Assembly: GCA_041736705.1 (NCBI GenBank)
Contig: JBGSTC010000007.1
Coordinates: forward strand, 1 to 15,929
Direction: 5' to 3'
DNA: 15,929 nucleotides
DNA from: GWE2-51-13 sp041736705
GTDB taxonomy: Bacteria > Bacillota_I > Bacilli_A > Erysipelotrichales > Erysipelotrichaceae
Shown here: positions 6,784 to 15,286 of the stretch, piece after piece
Position numbering within the stretch: position 1 is the first letter of the stretch
Layout: each line of letters opens with the position of its first letter
The notes under the pieces: generated by a model
Seen by the model: the letters and a program-made list of their open reading frames with translations, nothing else
Databases searched by the model: none
What the model was told of the DNA's origin: nothing
Program-made: the position numbers and the translations under genes

Positions 6784-8609
6784 GTAACGTCAACGGGACT
6801 CGGCATACCGGCGTCATGCCCGGAAGAGGGGTCAACCTCTCCGGAAGCAAGCCGAAATCGGTGAAGTCAACATTACGTAATCTACTGAACTATCTTGGGA
6901 AAAGCAAGAAATCCCTCATCGTCGTCTTCAGCGCCAGTTTGATCGGCACCTTGTGCGGACTGGCGTCGACCTATGCGATCCGTCCTCTACTGAATTCCCT
7001 TGAAGCAACCTTGAAGGGTGAAAACACAATCGATACCTTCTTTACCAATCTCGTCACCTTCCTCGCAGTCTTAGGTTTGATCTATCTGATCCAAGTCCTG
7101 ATGAGTTGGCTTCAATCCCAACTCATGGTCCAGATCTCGCAGAACACCGTCCATCGTCTTCGCAAAGACCTCTATGACCGGATGCTTCACATGCCGGTCG
7201 GCTACCATGACAAACGCACCCATGGGGAAATCATGAGCCATTTCACCAACGACATCGACCTTCTCAGCGATTCGATCACCAATTCGATGTCGTCGCTGGT
7301 CAGCAGCAGTTCGATGTTGGTGGGGACGATCCTGATGATGATCTACCTCTCGTGGCAACTGGCGATCATCACCCTTGTCGCCCTTCCGATTTTCACTTTC
7401 CTGATCAATCGCATCGTTTCGATGAGCCGCAAGTATTTCCGTCGCCAACAAGAAGCGATCGCGAAACTGAACGGTTTCGTGGAAGAGACGATGGAAGGCC
7501 AACAAGTCAATCTCCTTTTCAATCACGAAGCCACCGCCCTTGATACCTTCGACCAACTCAACAAAAACTACCGCTCGCATGCCATGCGTGCCCAATCTTG
7601 GTCGGGCTTGATGATTCCGTTCATGATGAACCTCAACGCGGTCAACTACGCCCTGATCGCATCCGTCGGCGGTTATCTCAGCGTCGTCGCGGGACTGAGC
7701 GTCGGGACCCTAGGTGCTTTTGTCAACAGCACCCGTCAATTCAGCCGACCCCTCAATGAAATCGCCATGCAATACACCTCCATCCAGGCCGGACTGGCCG
7801 CCGCGGAGCGTATCTTCGAGGTCCTCAAGCAACCCATCGAAACTGATGATGAACATGCGATCGAACTGAACGAATCCCAAGGATTCGTCCGCTTCGAGAA
7901 TGTCGACTTCGCCTACGATCCGCAGAAACCCGTTCTTCACGACGTCTCGTTCTATGCGAAACCCGGCCAAAAGATCGCGATCGTCGGATCGACCGGGGCG
8001 GGGAAGACGACCATCACCAACCTCATCTCCCGCTTCTACGACATCCCCAACGGAAACATCACGATCGACGGCCATAACATCAAGGAATACACACGGTCTT
8101 CCCTCAGGAAGCAAATGGCGATGGTCCTGCAAGACACCCATCTCTTCGAAGGGACGATCATAGACAATATCCGCTATGGCAAACCGGACGCCAGCGACGA
8201 AGCCTGCATCGAAGCGGCGAAACTCGCCTATGCCCACTCTTTCATCCACCGTCTCCCCGAAGGCTACCATACCCGACTGCGCTTCGACGGATCGGAATTA
8301 TCACAGGGTCAAAGGCAATTGCTGAACATCGCCCGCGCATTACTTTCAAACCCCAAGATCCTAATCTTAGATGAAGCAACCTCATCCATCGACACCCGTA
8401 CCGAATCCAACATCGAAAAGGGGATGGACCGCCTCATGGAAGGACGGACCACCTTCGTCATCGCCCACCGACTTTCCACCGTAAGGCATGCCAATGCGAT
8501 CCTTGTCTTGGAAAACGGCGTCATCCTCGAACGCGGGGACCATGCGGAACTGATGCGCCAAAACGGTAGATATGCATCCCTTGTAAGAGGACAAAGCGAA
8601 CTGACCTAA
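6780..8609 (+). CDS. ABC exporter half-transporter with intact ATPase site (BmrD/LmrD-like)
   Basis: The product has 609 residues. I start it at the ATG at 6780, which overlaps the previous stop (ATGA) and is preceded by AGAGGTGAT. The frame stays open back to 6372, but that extension is antisense-like and unlike the family. A polar 35-residue N-terminus (GVMPGRGVNLSGSKPKS) leads into the six-helix membrane domain (about 40-340) and the ATPase domain (about 365-605). Walker A is G403-STGAGK-TT, Walker B ILILDE with catalytic E532, and the switch histidine is H563 (IAHRLST). Its signature is L507-SQGQ rather than LSGGQ. A non-canonical signature here, combined with the partner's changed Walker B, gives one consensus and one degenerate ATP site. 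It works with the preceding gene's product as a heterodimeric exporter, probably induced through MarR. Confidence 0.92.
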   Translation: MSNVNGTRHTGVMPGRGVNLSGSKPKSVKSTLRNLLNYLGKSKKSLIVVFSASLIGTLCGLASTYAIRPLLNSLEATLKGENTIDTFFTNLVTFLAVLGLIYLIQVLMSWLQSQLMVQISQNTVHRLRKDLYDRMLHMPVGYHDKRTHGEIMSHFTNDIDLLSDSITNSMSSLVSSSSMLVGTILMMIYLSWQLAIITLVALPIFTFLINRIVSMSRKYFRRQQEAIAKLNGFVEETMEGQQVNLLFNHEATALDTFDQLNKNYRSHAMRAQSWSGLMIPFMMNLNAVNYALIASVGGYLSVVAGLSVGTLGAFVNSTRQFSRPLNEIAMQYTSIQAGLAAAERIFEVLKQPIETDDEHAIELNESQGFVRFENVDFAYDPQKPVLHDVSFYAKPGQKIAIVGSTGAGKTTITNLISRFYDIPNGNITIDGHNIKEYTRSSLRKQMAMVLQDTHLFEGTIIDNIRYGKPDASDEACIEAAKLAYAHSFIHRLPEGYHTRLRFDGSELSQGQRQLLNIARALLSNPKILILDEATSSIDTRTESNIEKGMDRLMEGRTTFVIAHRLSTVRHANAILVLENGVILERGDHAELMRQNGRYASLVRGQSELT

Positions 8610-8947
8610 ACTAACTCATTTCGAAATCAATTCCTTTTGAAAAATAGAGATAGAAAATCTTGCCTAATCGGTGTAGAAAACGATGTGAAGTGAACAAGAA
8701 TCACACAGTAGAACAACGGTTTTAATGGACAAGATTTGTGCTAAGTCGAAGATTGTGTTCGATTAGTTAAAAAATCAACAAATAATCTTGATAATTATAC
8801 TTAAATTCGCGAAAAGAGAGTTACATTACATTGAATATGCGAATCCATTGGTATAGAATGAACTTACATAGGAATGAATTTTTATCGATAATCGCAATTT
8901 CAGTGTTTGAGAATTCGCAATATTATGAAACATAGGGGGTAGGTTAA
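8610..8947. other. AT-rich intergenic region, no gene seen
   Basis: These 338 bases are clearly richer in A/T than the flanking genes and contain no credible open frame or tRNA. I see a promoter for the pilus operon (8831-8859) with a leader of roughly 80 bases. There is also an isolated stem-loop at 8741-8766 (CTAA-G-TCGAA / TTCGATTAG, one bulged G, 7-base loop) without a following T-run, and a TTCGCGAA palindrome at 8806-8813. No convincing intrinsic terminator for the ABC operon is present. Confidence 0.6.
8831..8859 (+). promoter_or_regulatory. Candidate promoter of the type IV pilus operon
   Basis: TTGAAT (8831-8836) and TAGAAT (8854-8859) are separated by exactly 17 bases, with 4/6 and 5/6 matches to the housekeeping consensus. 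Transcription would begin near 8866, leaving about 80 untranslated bases before pilC. An alternative sigma factor could use another site in the same AT-rich stretch. Confidence 0.5.
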
Positions 8948-10135
8948 ATGAAGAGCTTTCAAGTATCCACGATGACTAGAGCCGGTGTCACCGGCAAGCT
9001 CTTTTTGACTGCGGATTCGGTCGATGATTTGAAGAAGAATGTTAAAGACAAAAATCTGTATTTAATTGATTATCATGAAGTAAACCCACGAGAAAGTGTC
9101 GGTAGCCGTTTGAAAATCAAGCATCTCGTCGTTTTTTCAAGACAGATGTCCACGATGATCTCTTCGGGGATTCCGATCATCCAAGCACTGGATATGCTTC
9201 AAAGCAAGGCTGAGAACAAGCGGGCGAAAGAAGTTTTTCGAAATCTCTTCGAGGAAGTCCAAAAAGGGAATTCGATTTCCGATGCGATGTTGAGCCAGCA
9301 AGGAGCATTCCCCAATCTTCTTACCAATATGGTGAGGGCGGGGGAACTTGGCGGTACATTGGATAAATCCTTGCTTCGTATGTCTACCCATTTCGAGAAG
9401 GAAGCGAAACTTTCCAGTAAAATCAAATCGGCGAGTATTTATCCCGCGATTTTGGCGTTCGTTTCGGTTTTCGTCGTTTTACTGTTGGTGACGTTCGTCC
9501 TTCCTTCGATAACATCGATGTTCGACGCAAGTAAAATGCCTTGGACGACGAAAATCATTTTGGCTTTCAGTAATTTCCTGATCGACAACTGGCTTGGAAT
9601 CATTTTGACGATTTTCTTTGTTGTCGTAGGGTTCCGCTTCTCACTAAAGATCCGCTCGGTGCGTGTTTATGTCGACAAGATGAAATTGAGGTTACCCGTT
9701 TTCGGTAAACTAAATAAGACGGTATATTCCGCCCGCTGCGCCCGTGCATTCGCTTCACTTTATTCCAGCGGTGTTCAAACCCTGGATATGATCGAAACGA
9801 CGGGGAAGGTGTTGAATAATGCCTACCTTGAAGATCAATTCGAAAGCGTGCTTGAATCTGTTAGCCGGGGTGAATTGATTTCGAAGTCGATCGAGGCGAC
9901 CAACGAGTTCGAACAGATGCTATCCTCGATGATTTATATCGGAGAGGAATCCGGTTCGCTCGGGGATATCCTGAATAGTACGGCCGACTACTTCGACGAC
10001 GAGGCGGATTCCGCGATTCAACGGATGATCTCGATGATCGAACCGATTATGATTATCGTTTTGGGGATTATCATCGGATTTATCGTTGTATCTATTATCC
10101 AGCCGATTTTCCAAATGTATGAATCCATAGGTTAA
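8948..10135 (+). CDS. pilC: Type IV pilus inner-membrane platform protein PilC
   Basis: The 395-residue GspF/PilC-family protein is the cytoplasmic-membrane platform through which the PilB and PilT motors drive pilin subunits in and out of the fibre. A short N-terminal domain (1-50) precedes two T2SSF repeats, about 60-190 and 260-390. The first has VVFSRQMSTMISSGIPIIQA (61-80) and NLLTNMVRAGELGGTL (123-138). The second repeats this as YSARCARAFASLYSSGVQTL and MLSSMIYIGEESGSL. Membrane segments lie near 170-190, 214-231 and 365-388, with the last including PIMIIVLGIIIGFIVVSII. The ATG follows AGGGGGT. Length is typical. It is the first gene of the pilus operon, whereas in many clusters pilC follows pilB and pilT. 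Confidence 0.92.
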   Translation: MKSFQVSTMTRAGVTGKLFLTADSVDDLKKNVKDKNLYLIDYHEVNPRESVGSRLKIKHLVVFSRQMSTMISSGIPIIQALDMLQSKAENKRAKEVFRNLFEEVQKGNSISDAMLSQQGAFPNLLTNMVRAGELGGTLDKSLLRMSTHFEKEAKLSSKIKSASIYPAILAFVSVFVVLLLVTFVLPSITSMFDASKMPWTTKIILAFSNFLIDNWLGIILTIFFVVVGFRFSLKIRSVRVYVDKMKLRLPVFGKLNKTVYSARCARAFASLYSSGVQTLDMIETTGKVLNNAYLEDQFESVLESVSRGELISKSIEATNEFEQMLSSMIYIGEESGSLGDILNSTADYFDDEADSAIQRMISMIEPIMIIVLGIIIGFIVVSIIQPIFQMYESIG

Positions 10136-10154
10136 AGCGAAAGGGGGCAGTTCT

Positions 10155-11057
10155 ATGACATTATCCGTTGAAATCAAAACCGGAGTGATCAACCTGGTCG
10201 AGGCAAAGGTCAAGAAGAGTAATATTGAAATTAAGAAGGCTTACTCATTCGAGTTTCCCGAGAATTGGATCGATCAATCGGGGATCGTCGAAATGGAGAT
10301 GTTGGTCATATTGTTTGAACAGACATTGAGGGATTTTAGATTTTCCGAAAAAACCTGCAGTATCTGCATCAACAATTCATCCATCATCTACCGTGAACTT
10401 GTCGTTCCGAAAATCGATGATAAGAAAATGCCGTTGTTGGTTCGTAGCGAAATGATGGAGGCGTTGAACCTAACGCCGGACTACATCATGGATTTCATCG
10501 TGCTAAACGAGTTGGATGTTGACGGGACGCCTTCTTATCGACTCCTCGCGGTGGCAAGCCAGTCTTCGGCGATCGAATCGTACATCACGTTGATGAAACG
10601 ACTCAAGCTGAAACTGTTATCAATCGACTCCGCGACGAACTCCGTTCTGAAGATCATCGACACGATGCCGTCCATCGCTTCCAAAGAACAGGCGATTGTG
10701 GCGGATGTCGGTTCTGGCCACTTACGACTTTATTTATTCGAGTTCGGTCAGTATATCCTGTCGAGAAATACACGTCTTGTGAATTTCAATGAAGCTTCGC
10801 GAGAAGAGAACATTCTGACGATCGAGGATAACATCAACAAGATGATTCAATATTCCTATACACGAGGAAACAAGTCAGGAATCAAGGATATTCTGCTTTT
10901 TGGACATGATGAGATTCTGGCCGATCTAAAGGATCGTGTCAATGACGATTTGATGGTCCCATGTTCGATCTTGGAGTCACCGTCGTTTATCCATTGGGAT
11001 GAAACGTTCCAAACCCGCTATACCAACGCCATCGGAACGTTAGTGAGGAAGGGATAG
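10155..11057 (+). CDS. pilM: Type IV pilus assembly protein PilM (actin-like ATPase fold)
   Basis: The 300-residue cytoplasmic protein has the FtsA/actin-like fold of PilM. The first strand-turn-strand is TLSVEIKTGVINLVEA (2-17), where the usual phosphate-1 Asp appears as Glu6. A second nucleotide-binding turn, IVADVGSGHLRLYLFE (181-196), carries D184, G186 and G188. PilM binds ATP and the short cytoplasmic tail of PilN, linking the motors to the membrane alignment complex. The start at 10155 follows AGGGGG and lies 19 bases after pilC; only one base separates its stop from the pilN start. Divergence in the first phosphate loop leaves open whether this copy still hydrolyses ATP. Position between pilC and pilN supports the call, because PilM sequences are variable. 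Confidence 0.85.
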   Translation: MTLSVEIKTGVINLVEAKVKKSNIEIKKAYSFEFPENWIDQSGIVEMEMLVILFEQTLRDFRFSEKTCSICINNSSIIYRELVVPKIDDKKMPLLVRSEMMEALNLTPDYIMDFIVLNELDVDGTPSYRLLAVASQSSAIESYITLMKRLKLKLLSIDSATNSVLKIIDTMPSIASKEQAIVADVGSGHLRLYLFEFGQYILSRNTRLVNFNEASREENILTIEDNINKMIQYSYTRGNKSGIKDILLFGHDEILADLKDRVNDDLMVPCSILESPSFIHWDETFQTRYTNAIGTLVRKG

Positions 11058-11058
11058 T

Positions 11059-11628
11059 ATGCAAAAACATGATATGAATTTGCTGGAGCGCTACAATGAG
11101 ATCCATCGTGAGCGTTCGAAGAAATTTTCCCCGGCTCGGGTCTACATCGTCTTCTTGCTTGGATTGCTTCTCATCTTCAGCGCGGTGGCGGTTCGTTTCT
11201 GGATTCAAGAATCGATGTTGAAGAGTGATGTCGAATCATTGAAGAATTATAACAACAGTCTTGCTGTTCAAACAAAATTGGCTGAAATCGAAAAACTAAA
11301 GAAAAACATCAAGTTCCTGGATCAGTTGCTTAGCGAGACTAAAAGCATCAATACCGTCTTTGAAGAAGCGGTTCGTTTTGATTCACCGATACTGGAAATC
11401 CTCTACTATGAATTGCCGGACGATGTCGGTTTCGAAGCCATCAGTTTCTCTCAAGGGGTCATTACCATCGAACTCCATGCAACGAAAGCATCGGATTTTT
11501 CCAACTACGCTTTGAGACTTGAACGCGGATATTATTTCAAAGATGTCACTTATGATAGTTATACTTTCGACTCATCGAACAGCCGTTATTATTCAACGGT
11601 TCGCTGTGTGATGAAAGGGGAGAACTAG
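11059..11628 (+). CDS. pilN: Type IV pilus assembly protein PilN-like
   Basis: The 189-residue single-pass membrane protein has a cytoplasmic N-terminus (1-27), one membrane helix (about 28-48, RVYIVFLLGLLLIFSAVAV) and a coiled-coil-prone segment (52-88). A small C-terminal alpha/beta domain faces outward. Residues M6-N-L-L9 resemble the INLLP motif by which PilN binds PilM, although the following Pro is absent. PilN pairs with PilO to form the alignment complex. Sequence similarity in this family is weak, so the assignment rests mainly on topology and on its place between pilM and pilO (one-base gaps on both sides). Confidence 0.78.
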   Translation: MQKHDMNLLERYNEIHRERSKKFSPARVYIVFLLGLLLIFSAVAVRFWIQESMLKSDVESLKNYNNSLAVQTKLAEIEKLKKNIKFLDQLLSETKSINTVFEEAVRFDSPILEILYYELPDDVGFEAISFSQGVITIELHATKASDFSNYALRLERGYYFKDVTYDSYTFDSSNSRYYSTVRCVMKGEN

Positions 11629-11629
11629 T

Positions 11630-12367
11630 ATGAAACTTAGCAAGCGGGAGCAATTCCTGCTCTTCATCATGGGGCTGATCGCGATCTCGATTTTCTTCTT
11701 TGCCCTCATCTTTTTGCCGATGTCGTCGAAAATCGACGCGTTGAAAGCGGAGAAAACGACCCTTGAGCAAGAAAAGACGATCATCGATGCAACCTTGCCG
11801 ACAGCGCCAGGATTGAAGAAGCAACTTGAAACAAAGGATATTGAAGTGAATGCGGAACTTGCCAAAATCGAAAGTCCGCTTCTGTCGGCAGAATTTGAAC
11901 GATGGATCCTTCCTTTAACCACGAAATACGACATGCGTGTATTGGGGGCGACCTTTAGCGAACCCGTCGTAAGCATGCCGACAAGCATGGTTACCCTTGT
12001 TTTTGAACCGATTTACGGACTGCGTACGATGATCGACGACTATGTAGGCAACGAGGTTCCGATAGATTCCGCGGCAGGCACGGAGTCGGAACTCCTCAAG
12101 TCGCATTACACCTATTCATTATTGACGAATTACTCTCGTTTTAAACAGATGATCGACGATATCGCCGAGTGGGATACGACCTTCTTCATCACCGAAGCCT
12201 CTTATAATTTCAGCACAGGAGTGGCGAATCTAACCATCGATGCGTATTCGATCCACAAGATTTCCTATGAAGGGGACCAAGAGTATCCTGGCGATTATGA
12301 TGCGACAGGGGATAACTCGAGTGGAGGATCGCCAGGTTATGTGGATGGAATCGACCCGATGAAGTAG
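11630..12367 (+). CDS. pilO: Type IV pilus assembly protein PilO-like
   Basis: The product has 245 residues. A short cytoplasmic start (MKLSKREQ) precedes one membrane helix (about 9-30, FLLFIMGLIAISIFFFALIF) and a coiled coil (about 33-75, rich in K/E with heptad leucines). A ferredoxin-like extracellular domain follows to about 215. The last 30 residues are a polar Asp/Gly/Ser/Tyr tail (DQEYPGDYDATGDNSSGGSP and onward) that is not usual for PilO and looks disordered. PilO dimerises with PilN and sits around the growing pilus. It starts one base after pilN with AAGGGGAG upstream. The family is weakly conserved, so position and topology carry the call. Confidence 0.78.
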   Translation: MKLSKREQFLLFIMGLIAISIFFFALIFLPMSSKIDALKAEKTTLEQEKTIIDATLPTAPGLKKQLETKDIEVNAELAKIESPLLSAEFERWILPLTTKYDMRVLGATFSEPVVSMPTSMVTLVFEPIYGLRTMIDDYVGNEVPIDSAAGTESELLKSHYTYSLLTNYSRFKQMIDDIAEWDTTFFITEASYNFSTGVANLTIDAYSIHKISYEGDQEYPGDYDATGDNSSGGSPGYVDGIDPMK

Positions 12368-12379
12368 GTATAACAGGAT

Positions 12380-12403
12380 TTTGTTGAATGAGAACTCAAC
12401 AAA
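12380..12403 (+). other. Intercistronic stem-loop between pilO and pilB
   Basis: TTTGTTGA (12380-12387) and TCAACAAA (12396-12403) form a perfect 8-base stem with an 8-base loop. It ends five bases before the pilB ribosome-binding site (GGGAGG) and has no T-run, so it is unlikely to be a full terminator. It could mark RNA processing or adjust pilB translation relative to pilMNO. Confidence 0.5.
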
Positions 12404-12419
12404 CTAAGGGAGGATTGAA

Positions 12420-14111
12420 ATGAAAGCTATACCCATCGGCCAATTGTTGGTCGAAGAGAATATCATCTCGGCGAGTCAACTCGATCTCGCGCTTCAAGAA
12501 CAGAAAAAATCTAAGAAACGATTAGGGGAGGTGATCTCTGAACTCGGGTTCGCGAGTGAACGCGATGTCTTGAAAACCTTGGCGAAACGACTAACTGTCG
12601 AGTATGTCGAATCCCCCGTATTCATCGTCGAAGCGGATGCCGTTCGTTTGGTTCCGGAAGTTTTGGCTAGGCGATATAACATCCTACCCATTTATATCCG
12701 TACGGGCTCGTTAACGATTGCGACCAACGACCCACTCAACTTCGCTTGCCTGGAAGATATCGAAATGATCACGGGCATGGATATCCGTACGGTGTTATCC
12801 CCTGTCTCTGAGATTGAGCGGGCGATCAGTCGGATTTACTCCAAGAAATCATCCGATGAAATCATCGGGAACATCAAGGACGAATTCAGTGCGACGTACG
12901 TATCTTTGAACGATAAGGAAAACGAAGCGGATGCCGGTATGAACGATCGGATCGATTCGGCACCGATCGTTAAACTCGTAAACTCGTTGATCATGGAAGC
13001 TTACCAACAGAACGCTTCAGATATCCATATCGAGCCGGAGGAACTCTTCACTCGGATCCGTTTCCGTATCGACGGTGACTTACAGTCCCATAGCGAACTC
13101 GGAAAAGACATCCATCATCTCATTACGACCCGTATCAAAATCATCAGTGGGATGAACATCGCCGAAAAGCGGATTCCGCAGGATGGTAGTTTTCAGTTCA
13201 AGAGCGATTATTTCAAAGTCGACATGCGTGTATCGAGTTTGCCGACATCCTTTGGAGAAAAACTAGTTTTACGTCTGCTTGGTGCGGATCGCAACATCGA
13301 TTACGATTTGTACGGTCTCGGTTTATCCGAACATACCATCAGTTCTATTGAAAAAGCGATTCGTTTGCCGCATGGAATCATCCTTGTTACCGGACCGACC
13401 GGGAGCGGAAAGACGACGACTCTGTATTCGATGCTAGCGAAGATTTCCGATCCTCGCAAAGCCATCGTCACGGTCGAAGATCCGATCGAACGTAAGTTTG
13501 AAGGGATCACCCAGGTTCAAGTCAACCCCCGGGCTGGATTAACCTTCGCCAGCGGGTTGCGTTCCATCTTGCGTCAAGACCCGGATACGATCATGGTCGG
13601 TGAAATCCGGGATACGGAAACCGCGGAAATCGCGATCCGGGCTGCGATCACCGGTCACTTGGTGTTGTCGACGATCCATACCAACGATGCGCTTTCGACG
13701 GTCGTCCGTTTGGTCGACATGGGGATCGAACCGTTCATGGTCGCTTCTTCCGTGAAGTGCATCATCGCCCAGCGCTTGGTGAAGAAACTTTGTCCGCACT
13801 GCAAACGCGAACATGAAGTTTCGACCGCCGATAACCTTCTTTTGCATACCGAATTAACCAAAGCGGTCAAACCTGTGGGCTGTTCGCATTGTAACAACAC
13901 GGGTTATTCCGGTCGTTTAGCCGTCTTCGAAGTCGTATTGATCGACTCGAAACTGGAACGTATGATCGCCAAAGGTGCCAGTGTCGAAGAATTGAAGCAG
14001 TATGCCAGTGAGAAGCATTTGCGGACGCTACGCGACGAAGTCATGGATTTGGTTGTTCAAGGCACCACTTCGGTGGAAGAGGCTGTACGTATTCTCTATA
14101 CAGCGGAATAG
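12420..14111 (+). CDS. pilB: Type IV pilus extension ATPase PilB
   Basis: This 563-residue hexameric ATPase powers pilus extension at the cytoplasmic face of PilC. Residues 1-60 contain two 24-residue repeats of MshEN/GspE-N type: P5-I-G ... L21 ... L25 ... Q28, then R34-L-G ... V50 ... L54 ... R57. The core ATPase has Walker A G325-PTGSGK-TT. The Asp box region precedes Walker B TIMVGE395-IRD, and the His box is GHLVLSTIHTND. A zinc-binding tetracysteine, C458-x2-C461 and C488-x2-C491, is characteristic of PilB/GspE and absent from PilT. Length is typical. SD is GGGAGG. It is separated from pilO by a 52-base gap containing a hairpin, and its TAG stop overlaps the start of the pilT ribosome-binding site. 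Confidence 0.95.
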   Translation: MKAIPIGQLLVEENIISASQLDLALQEQKKSKKRLGEVISELGFASERDVLKTLAKRLTVEYVESPVFIVEADAVRLVPEVLARRYNILPIYIRTGSLTIATNDPLNFACLEDIEMITGMDIRTVLSPVSEIERAISRIYSKKSSDEIIGNIKDEFSATYVSLNDKENEADAGMNDRIDSAPIVKLVNSLIMEAYQQNASDIHIEPEELFTRIRFRIDGDLQSHSELGKDIHHLITTRIKIISGMNIAEKRIPQDGSFQFKSDYFKVDMRVSSLPTSFGEKLVLRLLGADRNIDYDLYGLGLSEHTISSIEKAIRLPHGIILVTGPTGSGKTTTLYSMLAKISDPRKAIVTVEDPIERKFEGITQVQVNPRAGLTFASGLRSILRQDPDTIMVGEIRDTETAEIAIRAAITGHLVLSTIHTNDALSTVVRLVDMGIEPFMVASSVKCIIAQRLVKKLCPHCKREHEVSTADNLLLHTELTKAVKPVGCSHCNNTGYSGRLAVFEVVLIDSKLERMIAKGASVEELKQYASEKHLRTLRDEVMDLVVQGTTSVEEAVRILYTAE

Positions 14112-14120
14112 GAGGATTGA

Positions 14121-15173
14121 ATGATCTCCGACATCTTACAGTATGCCAGCCTTAAGGATTGCTCCGACATTCATTTGGTCACCGGATCGCAACCCATCGT
14201 CCGACGGATCGGGAATCTTGAAAAACTACCCATGCCCGTCATCGAAGAGAAAGAGATGTTGCAGTGGTTGACCGCCTTTCTTTCAGAAGACCAGCTTGCG
14301 CTCTACTACACGGGGAAAGACATCGATACAGCCTACACGGATTGGGTCGGGAACCGATATCGACTTAACGCATATCGCCAACAAGGGAAACCAGGCATCG
14401 CGATGCGTTTATTGAAGAACGATATCCCAACCATCGACCAATTGGGCTTGCCTCAGATCCTGAAGGATTTGGCGGACTTGCCGCGTGGCTTGATCCTTGT
14501 CACCGGACCGACAGGAAGCGGGAAAACGACGACGCTCGCCGCGATGATCGAACACATCAACCGCCGTAAGCAACGCCACATCCTGACGTTGGAAGATCCG
14601 ATCGAGTATATCTATTCGCCGAAGATGGCTCTGATCAACCAACGCGAAATCCACCGCGATGTCGCGGACTTCCATGCCGGCTTACGGTCGGCTCTCCGTG
14701 AAGACCCAGACGTCATCCTCGTCGGTGAAATGCGTGACTTCGAGACCATCAGTCTTGCGATCACCGCCGCCGAGACCGGGCATCTTGTTTTCTCAACGCT
14801 CCATACGATCGGAGCTCCCAATACCATCGATCGCATCATCGACACGTTCCCGACCAACCAGCAATCGCAAATCCGAACGCAATTGGCCACCGTGTTGAAA
14901 GCGGCGATCTCACAAATCCTTGTCCCCAAGGCCGATCTCTCCGGAAGGGTAGCCATCCACGAAATCATGCTGATGAACGATGCCGTCGCCAACCTGGTTC
15001 GTGAAAACAAAATCTTCCAGATCGGCACGACCATCCAGACCGGCCAACGCCTTGGAATGCAGACGTTGGAAGGGGATCTTGTCAAACGCGTCAATGCGCA
15101 ACAGATCACCTACGAGACCGCGCTTGAAGTTTCAAGCAACCCCGAACTATTAAAACGTCTCTCCGGCCGATGA
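14121..15173 (+). CDS. pilT: Type IV pilus retraction ATPase PilT
   Basis: The 350-residue cytoplasmic hexameric ATPase drives pilus disassembly and retraction, the force behind twitching and DNA uptake. It has the short PAS-like N-terminal domain (CSDIHLVTGSQPIVRRIG) and Walker A G129-PTGSGK-TT. The Asp box region is LEDPIEYIY, Walker B VILVGE203-MRD, and the His box GHLVFSTLHT. The C-terminal region reads AVANLVRENKIFQI, a variant of the AIRNLIRE motif important for retraction. Its first Arg is Ala here while the second Arg-Glu is kept. There is no tetracysteine zinc site, which separates PilT from PilB. SD GGAGG lies six bases before the ATG and touches the pilB stop. Confidence 0.95.
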   Translation: MISDILQYASLKDCSDIHLVTGSQPIVRRIGNLEKLPMPVIEEKEMLQWLTAFLSEDQLALYYTGKDIDTAYTDWVGNRYRLNAYRQQGKPGIAMRLLKNDIPTIDQLGLPQILKDLADLPRGLILVTGPTGSGKTTTLAAMIEHINRRKQRHILTLEDPIEYIYSPKMALINQREIHRDVADFHAGLRSALREDPDVILVGEMRDFETISLAITAAETGHLVFSTLHTIGAPNTIDRIIDTFPTNQQSQIRTQLATVLKAAISQILVPKADLSGRVAIHEIMLMNDAVANLVRENKIFQIGTTIQTGQRLGMQTLEGDLVKRVNAQQITYETALEVSSNPELLKRLSGR

Positions 15174-15232
15174 TTTATACGTTATCCGCATCCACCGTCA
15201 ACTCAAAAACCATGAATACAGCAATATTATGT

Positions 15233-15261
15233 TTGACAATCATTCTCAGTTGTAGTTAAAT
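15233..15261 (+). promoter_or_regulatory. Candidate promoter of the pilin gene
   Basis: A perfect TTGACA (15233-15238) is followed after 17 bases by TTAAAT (15256-15261), a 4/6 match to a -10 box. Transcription would start about 20 bases before the ATG, just upstream of AAGGGAGAGG (15271-15280). A separate promoter fits the need for much more pilin than motor protein. No terminator is seen between pilT and this site, so read-through is possible. Confidence 0.6.
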
Positions 15262-15286
15262 TAACCTATAAAGGGAGAGGTAAAAT

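Noticed and set aside
8741..8766. Intrinsic terminator of the ABC operon
   Set aside because: The stem has a bulge, lies about 130 bases after the stop codon and is followed by A-rich rather than T-rich sequence, so it is noted only as a stem-loop.
14612..15109. A 165-codon open frame on the minus strand inside pilT
   Set aside because: The plus-strand frame encodes an unambiguous PilT with Walker A and B motifs; the antisense frame has no recognisable domain or start signal.
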